47,789 nt of DNA from contig JBFGKE010000027.1 in assembly GCA_041576815.1 (NCBI GenBank), forward strand, positions 1 to 47,789. The letters are read 5' to 3'. The notes beneath the pieces were generated by a model that was not told where the DNA came from, did not search any database, and was given only the letters and a program-made list of their open reading frames with translations. The stretch's first letter is position 1. Each line of letters starts with the position of its first letter. This DNA comes from SG8-38 sp041576815 (GTDB taxonomy: Bacteria > Myxococcota_A > Polyangia > Polyangiales > Houyiibacteriaceae). The position numbers were made by a program, and so were the translations under genes. This document shows, in pieces, positions 7,568-15,218 of this stretch.

Positions 7568-9676
7568 ATGGTTGGGGGGCCGTCGAGGGAGGAAAAGCGC
7601 GTCCTACTCGTGGACGACGACATGGAGTTCCGCGCGCTTCTTGCGACGGTGCTCCGGGCGCGCGACCTCCGTGTCTTCGAGGCGGGATCGGCCGCCACGT
7701 CAACCCTGCTTCTCGAAAACGAACGCCCCGATTTGGTCATCGTCGATGGAATGCTTCCGGACCTGCCCGGTGTACGCCTGATAGAACGCGTCCGCGAAGA
7801 GAACCCCGACATCATAGTCGTATTTTTGTCCGCCTTTTGGCGCGATCTCGAGACCTTCGAGTACCTGACGCGCGACCTGCACGTTTCGCTCGTCGCATAC
7901 AAACCCATCGAGCCGATGGTTTTCGCGGAGAACATCCTGGAGCTCCTCGACCCGGTAGCTCGCCGGTCCGACAGCGTGAGACCGCTGCCGAGCAGCCTGC
8001 CCGACGCCGCGAGGGAAACGCTGCGCTCGCGCATGGATGTCCTTCGAGAGGAGTACGCGCGCGAGTTGCCGAACAAGCTCGACGAGCTCGAATCTCTGAT
8101 TGAAACGGCCAAGAACCAACCCGAGGCAGCCGCCAGCGCCGCAAGCAGCGCCCACCGGCTTCGCGGAACGGCGGGGGCCTACGGCTTCAAGCTCGTCGGG
8201 ACGCTTGCCGGTCAAATCGAAGATCTGCTGTGCGAGTACGAGGCGTCCCCTTCGCAGGCGCGGCGCGATCTATGGAACGAGATCGGCCGTGCGCTGATCG
8301 ACGCGCGGCTGGCCTCGCGGGCTCCCGAATCGACGGCGCGTTCGAGCGCGACGCCCACCGACTCTTCGCAGGCCGGCGCGTTTCTCTTCGTCGACGATGA
8401 TGCCGATGCGCGAAGGACCGCGACGGCGCTCTTGAAGAAGCAGCTCTTGGACGTGGTCGTGGCTAGCTCGGGCCCCGAAGCGCTCCACAAAGCGGCGTCG
8501 ACCAAGCTCGTGGCAGCCATCGTCGATGTCCATTTGGGCGAAGAAAGCGGCTTCGATCTATGCGCGCAGCTTCGGGGCCTGCCACACAACGAGGACCTGC
8601 CGCTCGTCGTGGTTTCTGCCGACCAAAGCGTGGCGACGCGCGTTGCCGCGACTCACGCTGGAGCTTCGCTCTTCATCGAAAAGCCATTCCAGGAGGAAGC
8701 GTTCTCGATGGCCGTGCAGCAGCTCCTCGATGAAGCCGTCGCACATCGGAGCCGAGTGTTGATTCTCGAAGACGATCGCGCTTTTTCAGACCATGCCGAG
8801 CTCCTGCTGCAGGCCCAGGACATCGAGACCCGAGCGATTGCCAATCCAGCCGCGCTCCCCGAGACGCTCGAAACGTTTCAGCCCGATCTACTGCTGCTCG
8901 ACATCGAGCTTTCGAACACCAGCGGGGTGGACATTTGCCGCGCGCTCAGGATGTCCCTGAAATGGCAAACGCTTCCGATCTTGATGATGACCGCGCACGT
9001 CGACGACGACACGAGGATCGAATCCTTTCGCGCAGGCGCCAACGACTTCATTTCAAAGCCCGTTTTGGAGGAGGAGTTCTATGCTCGGGTGGACGTGCAG
9101 CTGATGCACGCACGGCTGCTCCGCGAGCGCGCGGAGCGCGACCCTCTTTCGGGGCTGCTGCTCCGGCGGCCGTTTCTCGAGGCGTTCGAGCAACGCCTCT
9201 CCGAGTCCCGCCGATACGAGCGGCCGCTGGCTCTTGCAATCATCGACATCGATCACTTCAAGCAAGTCAACGACCAGTTCGGCCACGCGACCGGAGACGC
9301 CGTGATCGCAGGGCTCGGACAGCTTCTTCGCCAACGCTTCCGAAACGAAGACCTTCGATGCCGCTGGGGCGGTGAGGAGTTCATCGTGGTGTTGCCAGGG
9401 CAGGACGCCGGTCTCTTGGAGCGCGCTCTCGGCCGCGTGCTTCTCGAGCTCTCGGAGATGGAGTTCACCGCCGGAAACGGAGAGCAGTTCTCAGTCTCCG
9501 CCTCCGCGGGCGTGGCCTCGCATCCGGACGACGGGCTCTCGGCGCAGGCGCTGATTCGACGAGCCGATGCTCGTTTGTATCAGGCCAAGCGCGATGGGCG
9601 GAATCGAATCGTGGCCGCCGCCTACGACATGGACGAAGTGCAGACCAGCCGCTTCAGAAAGCTACATAGCGCATGA
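7568..9676 (+). CDS. Multi-receiver diguanylate cyclase (REC-HPt-REC-REC-GGDEF)
   Basis: A 702-residue cytoplasmic signalling protein. Domains in order: REC1 (about 11-128, phosphoacceptor D60, K112); an HPt-like helical region with the motif AHRLRGT carrying H196; REC2 (271-390, D320, K372); REC3 (396-518, D445, K497); GGDEF (about 522-685). The GGDEF domain has an intact GGEEF active site at 601-605 and a canonical RxxD inhibitory site (RNED, 592-595) exactly five residues before it. It should therefore make cyclic di-GMP under product inhibition. The HPt plus three RECs suggest that it both receives and passes phosphoryl groups. Its stop overlaps the start of the next receiver gene (ATGA). 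Confidence 0.92.
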   Translation: MVGGPSREEKRVLLVDDDMEFRALLATVLRARDLRVFEAGSAATSTLLLENERPDLVIVDGMLPDLPGVRLIERVREENPDIIVVFLSAFWRDLETFEYLTRDLHVSLVAYKPIEPMVFAENILELLDPVARRSDSVRPLPSSLPDAARETLRSRMDVLREEYARELPNKLDELESLIETAKNQPEAAASAASSAHRLRGTAGAYGFKLVGTLAGQIEDLLCEYEASPSQARRDLWNEIGRALIDARLASRAPESTARSSATPTDSSQAGAFLFVDDDADARRTATALLKKQLLDVVVASSGPEALHKAASTKLVAAIVDVHLGEESGFDLCAQLRGLPHNEDLPLVVVSADQSVATRVAATHAGASLFIEKPFQEEAFSMAVQQLLDEAVAHRSRVLILEDDRAFSDHAELLLQAQDIETRAIANPAALPETLETFQPDLLLLDIELSNTSGVDICRALRMSLKWQTLPILMMTAHVDDDTRIESFRAGANDFISKPVLEEEFYARVDVQLMHARLLRERAERDPLSGLLLRRPFLEAFEQRLSESRRYERPLALAIIDIDHFKQVNDQFGHATGDAVIAGLGQLLRQRFRNEDLRCRWGGEEFIVVLPGQDAGLLERALGRVLLELSEMEFTAGNGEQFSVSASAGVASHPDDGLSAQALIRRADARLYQAKRDGRNRIVAAAYDMDEVQTSRFRKLHSA

Positions 9677-10038
9677 AAGTATTGATCGTCGACGATGAAG
9701 CCGATATCCGCCGAATCGGCGAGCTCAGCCTCCAGAGCGTGGCGGGTTGGGACGTCGTGCTCGCGGAGTCGGGGGCCGAGGGCGTAGAGGCGGCGAGGAC
9801 CCATCGCCCCGACCTGATCCTCATGGACATGATGATGCCCGAGATGGACGGGCTGACGACCCTGCAGCGGCTCCGACACGACCCTGACCTCGAGAGCACG
9901 CCGGTCGTTTTCATGACCGCGAAGGTCCAGCGAGACGAGATCTCGCGGTATCTCGAGGCTGGCGCATTGGGCGTCGTGCAAAAGCCTTTCGACCCGATGA
10001 CGTTGCCGGACGAGATTCGAAAGATACTCGACGCCTAG
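9673..10038 (+). CDS. Single-domain response regulator
   Basis: A 121-residue protein that is entirely a receiver domain. It shows the acidic pair DDE near residue 7, the phosphoacceptor Asp in LILMDMMMPEMDG, the Thr in FMTAK and the Lys in QKPFDP. With no output domain, it probably acts as a phosphate shuttle or sink, or by protein contact. The ATG overlaps the end of the GGDEF gene by 4 bp, so the two are coupled. Its TAG stop interlocks with the stop of the convergent histidine kinase through CTAG at 10035-10038. Confidence 0.92.
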   Translation: MKVLIVDDEADIRRIGELSLQSVAGWDVVLAESGAEGVEAARTHRPDLILMDMMMPEMDGLTTLQRLRHDPDLESTPVVFMTAKVQRDEISRYLEAGALGVVQKPFDPMTLPDEIRKILDA

Positions 10039-12707
10039 GACGCGGCTGGAAGCGCGCTGTTGATCGCGGTCCGAAGCTCGTGCTCGGTCGCTCTGGACTT
10101 GACCAGGTTGGCAACGATCTTCTCGCTTGCAGACAGATCGCCCTCCGCCGCCGAAAACACGATGACGGGCGTGTGGCCGACGAGTGGAAGAAGCTCCGTC
10201 CCCTCGCCGTCCGGCAAGCCGATGTCGAGGAGGACGAGGTCGAAGCTCCCCTGCTCGAGCTGCTCCCGCGCCTCTCGAAGGCTCCGCGCGTTAGTGAGCG
10301 ATCCGAGATCGCCGAGGAGCGCTTTTACCATCACCGCTAGATCGGCGTCGTCCTCGACGTGCAGAATGCGTTTCCTGGGAGCCGTTTCGGTAGCGCCCTG
10401 AATCGACGCCAGCAAACGTGTTTCATCGATGGGTTTGGTAAGCCAATCGACGATGCTGATCGCACCGCCCTGTAGAGTCTGACGCGCGTCGTCTGCGATG
10501 GCAGAGACCACGACGACGGGGATCGAGCCTGCGGTCAGTCGGATCTCGTCCAGGAGCTCGAGGCCGTTCTCGTTTCCAAGCCTGAGGTCGAGCGTCACGG
10601 CCTTGTAGTCTCGTTCGCCGAGCAGACTCTTGGCTGTCGCGATGTTCGCCGCAATGTCGACGACGTAGCCCTCGAAGCCCAGTATCTTCTTGAGCAGGAG
10701 CGCGATGTCTGGCTCGTCCTCGCACACGAGGATGCGCGGCGGCACAGTCGGCGCAACTAGGATGGACGGCCGCGCGATGGGAAGCTCGAAGTAGAATCGG
10801 CTCCCACCGCCCTCCGCGGGCTCGTAGCCGATTGCGCCGTTCATGTGCTCGACGATCGCCTTGGTGATGCTGAGACCCAACCCCGTTCCCGAGGTCCTCC
10901 GGCTGTCCGAGCCATCGGCCTGTGCGAAGCGCTCGAATAGGCGCTCCTCGAATTCCTCAGGCACCCCGGGACCCCAGTCTCGCACCGTCACTCGGACCAG
11001 CTCGTCGCCGACGTCCAAGCCGAGCTCGATGGGCTTGCCCTTGGGCGAAAACTTGGCGGCGTTAGAGATGAGATTGGCGAAGACCTGTGCAAGCCGGTCC
11101 GGATCGGCCTGAACTTTTGCCGAGTCCAAGCGACCTTCGACGACGATGCGGGTCTCGTGCTCCAACGCGAAGCCTCGATTGGCGGCGATCGCCTCTTCCA
11201 CCGCCCCCGCGAGATCGAGCTCGCTGATTTCGAAGTCGAGCTTGCCGGAGCGGATCTTTTCGACATCCAGGATGTCGTTGATCAAGCGAACGAGACGCTC
11301 GCTGTTGTTCAGCGCGATCTTGACCATCTCTCCAGCTTCCGCCGAGATATCGCCGACGCGGCCCCCTGAAAGCAGACCTAGCGCACCGCGAATCGAGGTG
11401 AGTGGCGTTCGCAGCTCGTGGCTGACCGTGGAGATGAACTCCGACTTGAGCTGGTCCACACGCTTGCGCTCGGTGATGTCGCGAACGATCCCCGTGAACA
11501 TGCGGCGTTTGCCCAATCGCATCTCGCTGACGGAAATTTCGACTGGAAACGTGCTGCCGTCCTTGCGCAGCGCGACGGCCTCTCGACTCGACACCGTGGA
11601 GTCCGCTTTGGAATCCGCCGGATACTCGCGTAGATACCGATAGAACGAATCGCGGTGCCGGGGTGGCATCAGCACGTCGATGTGCCGCCCAATCAGCTCG
11701 GAAGGCAGGTAGCCGAACAGGGGTTTCACGGCCGCGTTCGCGCGGTCGATGACCCCGGATTCGTCGATCGTCACGATCGCGTCGACGGCCGTCTCGAAAA
11801 GGGTTCTCAGCCGCTCCTCGCTGTGGGCCAAGCTGTCCAAGGCCTGCTGCACACGAAACTCGGCTTCTTTTCGGCGCGTATCATCGTGCGCGACGGCGTA
11901 GATGCGGCCAGCTTCCAAATCCGAGGTGGCATGCCAAAGAAGCCACCGATAGCTGCCATCTGCACAGCGATAGCGATTGGTGAACTCCGCAACTTCGAAC
12001 GATGTAGTGCCGAGCTTCGCGGCAGCCTCCTGCGTCGATTCGACGTCATCTTCGTGAACGAAATCGATGAAGGGTCGCGAAAGCAGCGCTTTCTCCGAGT
12101 GTCCGAGCGTCGAGGTCCAGCGCCGATTGAGGCGCAGAAAGAAGCCGTTCAAGTCGGCGATGGCGGGCAAGACGTTGGAGTTGTCGAAAAGCTGCTCGTA
12201 GTCCCTGCGGAGCAGAACCTGTCGACGTAGCTCGAGCTGATCGGCCACCTGACGGCCGAGGATTCTCAGGGTGTCGAGCTGGTCCTCGGTGAACTGACGT
12301 GGATCGTGGTCGATCGCGCACAGCGTGCCGAGCACGTGACCCTCCGGCGTGGCCAGGGGAAAGCCCGCATAGAAGCGAACCCGCGGCTCCCCGGCCACCA
12401 ACGGGTTGTCATGAAAGCGTTCGTCTTCGAACGCATCGGGAACGACCAACAGCTCATTTTCCGCAACGACATGCCCGCAGAACGACACGTCTCGCGGTGT
12501 CTCCGGCGCCTCGAGACCATAGCGGGATTTGAACCATTGACGCTCGGCATCGACCAGCGACACGAGCGCGATGGGCACGTCGAGAATGCGCGCCACCAAG
12601 GTGGTGAGACCGTCGAACGCAGCCTCGGGCGCGGTATCCATCACCCGGTAGGCGTCGAGCGCCTTCAGTCGCTCGGCTTCGTCTTTCGGAATGCGGGGTG
12701 CCTTCAT
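10035..12707 (-). CDS. Hybrid histidine kinase (GAF-PAS-PAS-HisKA-HATPase-REC-REC)
   Basis: An 890-residue kinase with no obvious membrane segment, so probably cytosolic. A GAF domain (about 20-160, with the FCGHV and FYAGFPL signature) is followed by PAS (170-290) and PAS/PAC (300-415). HisKA carries the phosphorylated His430 in SHELRTPL, and the HATPase has its N-box near 544-552 and G-boxes DWGPG and GTGLGLS. REC1 has D707 and K758; REC2 has D828. In REC2 the usual KP after the conserved Lys is replaced (VKSRA). I chose ATG 12707 because the reading upstream lacks family-like sequence and the GAF-associated helix starts right after it. It faces the multi-receiver cyclase tail to tail and is its most likely partner. 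Confidence 0.9.
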   Translation of the reverse strand: MKAPRIPKDEAERLKALDAYRVMDTAPEAAFDGLTTLVARILDVPIALVSLVDAERQWFKSRYGLEAPETPRDVSFCGHVVAENELLVVPDAFEDERFHDNPLVAGEPRVRFYAGFPLATPEGHVLGTLCAIDHDPRQFTEDQLDTLRILGRQVADQLELRRQVLLRRDYEQLFDNSNVLPAIADLNGFFLRLNRRWTSTLGHSEKALLSRPFIDFVHEDDVESTQEAAAKLGTTSFEVAEFTNRYRCADGSYRWLLWHATSDLEAGRIYAVAHDDTRRKEAEFRVQQALDSLAHSEERLRTLFETAVDAIVTIDESGVIDRANAAVKPLFGYLPSELIGRHIDVLMPPRHRDSFYRYLREYPADSKADSTVSSREAVALRKDGSTFPVEISVSEMRLGKRRMFTGIVRDITERKRVDQLKSEFISTVSHELRTPLTSIRGALGLLSGGRVGDISAEAGEMVKIALNNSERLVRLINDILDVEKIRSGKLDFEISELDLAGAVEEAIAANRGFALEHETRIVVEGRLDSAKVQADPDRLAQVFANLISNAAKFSPKGKPIELGLDVGDELVRVTVRDWGPGVPEEFEERLFERFAQADGSDSRRTSGTGLGLSITKAIVEHMNGAIGYEPAEGGGSRFYFELPIARPSILVAPTVPPRILVCEDEPDIALLLKKILGFEGYVVDIAANIATAKSLLGERDYKAVTLDLRLGNENGLELLDEIRLTAGSIPVVVVSAIADDARQTLQGGAISIVDWLTKPIDETRLLASIQGATETAPRKRILHVEDDADLAVMVKALLGDLGSLTNARSLREAREQLEQGSFDLVLLDIGLPDGEGTELLPLVGHTPVIVFSAAEGDLSASEKIVANLVKSRATEHELRTAINSALPAAS

Positions 12708-12908
12708 CGCACCCGCTCCGCGGCGTGGCGCTCGGCCACGGCTTTCCGGCCCCCTCGTCCCCTCGGCATGAACCGTCAGTGTAGCGACCCGGCAAGCGCG
12801 ATGCGACACACGCACACACGATCAGCATCTCACCTCCACCCACATGATGCGCCCACCGCTCTGCGCGAGCTGGGCCGCGGGGCGACGCTCTGGTTCGAGC
12901 TCTAGCGG

Positions 12909-13292
12909 CTACCCCGCGTGATGATGGTGTTCGAACGGTGCGAGCTGCGCGGCGCGATCGTCGAGCGCGTGCGCGTGCTCGGCGTCGAGACGCGTCAGCA
13001 CGTGCTCTTTGTCCGGATCGATCGCCACCATCACCTTTGCCGTCGCCATTGCGCGCTCGAAGAAGCCCCGCGCGGCGTAGAGGTCGACCGCGTGCTCGTA
13101 GGCGGCAACCGCATCGGCTCGGCGTCCGAGGCGGCAGAGCAGATCGGCTTTGCGGTGCGACCAGCGCGGCTCGTTCGGCTTTTGCTTTTCGATCAGCTCG
13201 TAGAGCTCGAGCGCGTGGCCGAACTTGCCGCTCTGCAGCGCCTTAGTGAGCTGGGTACGGAGGTCGAACGTCTTGCTATCGCGGCGGAGCAT
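12909..13292 (-). CDS. Small TPR-like protein
   Basis: A 127-residue, mostly helical protein with two or three tetratricopeptide-like helix pairs (segments LTKALQSGKFGHALELYELI, HRKADLLCRLGRRADAVAAY, LYAARGFFERAMATAKVMV). Such repeats usually mediate protein binding. The C-terminus is FEHHHHAG, a natural four-His run. The frame is open further upstream to 13487, but that part is low in family-like sequence and overlaps purE, so I use ATG 13292. A good -10 hexamer TATACT sits six bases before this ATG, which would give a leaderless mRNA, although no convincing -35 is visible. The 200 bases up to the kinase start (12708-12908) hold no gene I can support. Confidence 0.6.
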   Translation of the reverse strand: MLRRDSKTFDLRTQLTKALQSGKFGHALELYELIEKQKPNEPRWSHRKADLLCRLGRRADAVAAYEHAVDLYAARGFFERAMATAKVMVAIDPDKEHVLTRLDAEHAHALDDRAAQLAPFEHHHHAG

Positions 13293-13478
13293 CGGGGTAG
13301 TATAGAAAACACCCATTTCGAGCCGAAGTCCATACGTATTTTTGCGATCGACGAAGCGCGCAAACGAGTCGCTTCCCGCTGGGTCGCCGCAAAGACTGCG
13401 CACCCCTTCAGCATCCAGCCTCTGCGGATCGACGGGCAGGCCGGTTTGCGCTAGAAGCTGCGCACCGAGGTTTGTGAC

Positions 13479-14003
13479 GTGACACACAGTAACGTTAGCA
13501 AAGACGACGCCCCCCTCGTCGCCATCATGACGGGCAGCCCGAGCGACCTTCCGGTAGTCTTGAAGGGTCGCGATGTGCTCGATTCCCTCGACGTCCCTAG
13601 CGACGTCCGGGTCCTATCCGCGCACCGCACCCCCAAAGAGACGGCCGCCTACATCGCCGCGGCCGAGGAACGAGGGGTCGAGGTTTTCATCGCTTGCGCC
13701 GGGATGGCGGCCCACCTCGCCGGCGTCGTCGCGGCGCACACGTCGCGACCGGTCATCGGCGTCCCGATCGCATCCGGCGCGCTGCAAGGGGTCGATGCGC
13801 TGCTCGCGACCGTCCAGATGCCACCCGGCGTTCCGGTGGCCACGGTCGGGATCGACGGCGCAAAAAATGCGGCGTTCCTGGCGGCTCGCATCGTCGCGCT
13901 GACCCACCCCGAAGTGCGACAACGGCTCCTCGACCACCTCGAAGCCAGCAAGAAACGGTACGACTCGCCCGACCCATCGACGCCCGGCCAAGCGGCGACT
14001 TGA
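13479..14003 (+). CDS. purE: N5-carboxyaminoimidazole ribonucleotide mutase PurE
   Basis: A 174-residue class I PurE. It converts N5-CAIR to CAIR in de novo purine synthesis. Signatures are GSPSD for ribonucleotide binding, SAHRTP with the catalytic His loop, CAGMAAHLAGVVA, and a GVPI-to-VQMPPGVPVATVGID segment near the C-terminus. Length is normal. The start is a GTG at 13479. The usual partner purK (N5-CAIR synthetase) is not next to it, so it must lie elsewhere in the genome. The metallophosphoesterase gene follows after 42 bp on the same strand. Confidence 0.95.
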   Translation: MTHSNVSKDDAPLVAIMTGSPSDLPVVLKGRDVLDSLDVPSDVRVLSAHRTPKETAAYIAAAEERGVEVFIACAGMAAHLAGVVAAHTSRPVIGVPIASGALQGVDALLATVQMPPGVPVATVGIDGAKNAAFLAARIVALTHPEVRQRLLDHLEASKKRYDSPDPSTPGQAAT

Positions 14004-14045
14004 CGCCACGCGACGTCATCCTTATGCGCTAAGGGTCGTCGTTCC

Positions 14046-15218
14046 ATGTCGCTCGGCCGCATCCTCATCTTCCTCGGCGTCATCTCCGGGCTGACCATCG
14101 GGACCCACTATTATCTGTGGGCACGCCTGATTCGCGATCCCATGTGGCCGTCGCCCTGGCGCCAGGTCGCGACCGTGGCGCTCATCGTGCTCGCCCTTTC
14201 GATCCCGGCCTCGATGATGGCCTGGCGTCTGTTGCCCCGGAACGTCGCCATTCCCGTCTCGTGGATCGGCTACGTGTGGATGGGATCGATGTTCCTGCTG
14301 CTGGTGTTGCTTTGGGGCGGCGAGCTCGCGCGTTGGGGCTGGGTCAAGTACGCGAGCATCGCCTCGGTCAATGGAGGCCGGCGCGAGTTCTTGGCTCAGC
14401 TTCTCGCCAGTGGCGTGGGTGTATTCGGGCTGGCGCTCTCGGGTTGGGGCGTTTGGTCGGCGATTCGCCCCGTCGAGGTCAAGCGCGTCGCGGTTCGCCT
14501 TCGCAAGCTGCCGGAGTCGCTGCGCGGCCTTCGCCTCGTGCAGCTCACCGACATGCACGTGGGCCTCACCATCGGGCGGGACTTCGTCGAGGACGTGGTA
14601 CAGAAGGTCAATGCCCTCGAGCCCGACATCGTCGCCATCACCGGCGATCTCATCGACGGCTCGGTCCGAGACCTGGGCGCTTCGGTGGCGCCACTTGGAG
14701 AAATCCGCTCCAGGCTCGGCACGTATTTCGTGACCGGCAACCACGAGTACTACTCCGGCGCGGACTCGTGGCTCTCGTTCCTCGAGGGACTCGGCATCCG
14801 CGCCCTTCGCAACGAGCACGTCGAGCTCGAGAAAAATGGTGACGCGATTCACCTGGCCGGCGTCGACGATTGGACTGCCCACCAGTTCGGCAACGGTCAC
14901 GGCGCGGACGTCGCGCGTGCCGTCGAGGGGCGCGATGCGAGCAAGCCGGTCGTGCTTCTGGCCCATCAGCCCATTCAGTTCGACGAAGCGCGGGAGCACG
15001 GCGTCGATCTCCAGATCTCGGGCCACACCCACGGCGGCCAAATCTTTCCTTTCGGCTTTTTGACGCGGCTTGCGCAGCCCTTCCTCTCGGGTCTCCACCG
15101 CCGCGGCGATTCTCAGATCTACGTCAGCTCGGGCACGGGGTATTGGGGGCCGCCGATGCGGATCGCAGCCCCTGCGGAAATCACCCTCATCGAGCTCGAC
15201 CCCGAGCACGTCGCCTAA
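14046..15218 (+). CDS. Membrane-anchored metallophosphoesterase
   Basis: A 390-residue protein with about four N-terminal transmembrane segments (roughly 5-25, 42-62, 72-95, 115-137) and a C-terminal calcineurin-like phosphoesterase domain (about 160-385). Metal-binding motifs are present in order: TDMHVG, ITGDLID, TGNHEYY, LLAHQP and SGHTHGGQ. This architecture is that of YaeI-like phosphodiesterases, whose members act on nucleotide-linked or lipid phosphodiesters; the substrate cannot be told here. The catalytic domain should sit close to the membrane. Its TAA stop interlocks with the stop of the convergent membrane-protein gene. Confidence 0.88.
   Translation: MSLGRILIFLGVISGLTIGTHYYLWARLIRDPMWPSPWRQVATVALIVLALSIPASMMAWRLLPRNVAIPVSWIGYVWMGSMFLLLVLLWGGELARWGWVKYASIASVNGGRREFLAQLLASGVGVFGLALSGWGVWSAIRPVEVKRVAVRLRKLPESLRGLRLVQLTDMHVGLTIGRDFVEDVVQKVNALEPDIVAITGDLIDGSVRDLGASVAPLGEIRSRLGTYFVTGNHEYYSGADSWLSFLEGLGIRALRNEHVELEKNGDAIHLAGVDDWTAHQFGNGHGADVARAVEGRDASKPVVLLAHQPIQFDEAREHGVDLQISGHTHGGQIFPFGFLTRLAQPFLSGLHRRGDSQIYVSSGTGYWGPPMRIAAPAEITLIELDPEHVA

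Noticed and set aside
12768..12790. Promoter for the hybrid kinase with TACACT
   Set aside because: No acceptable -35 hexamer stands at 16-18 bp.
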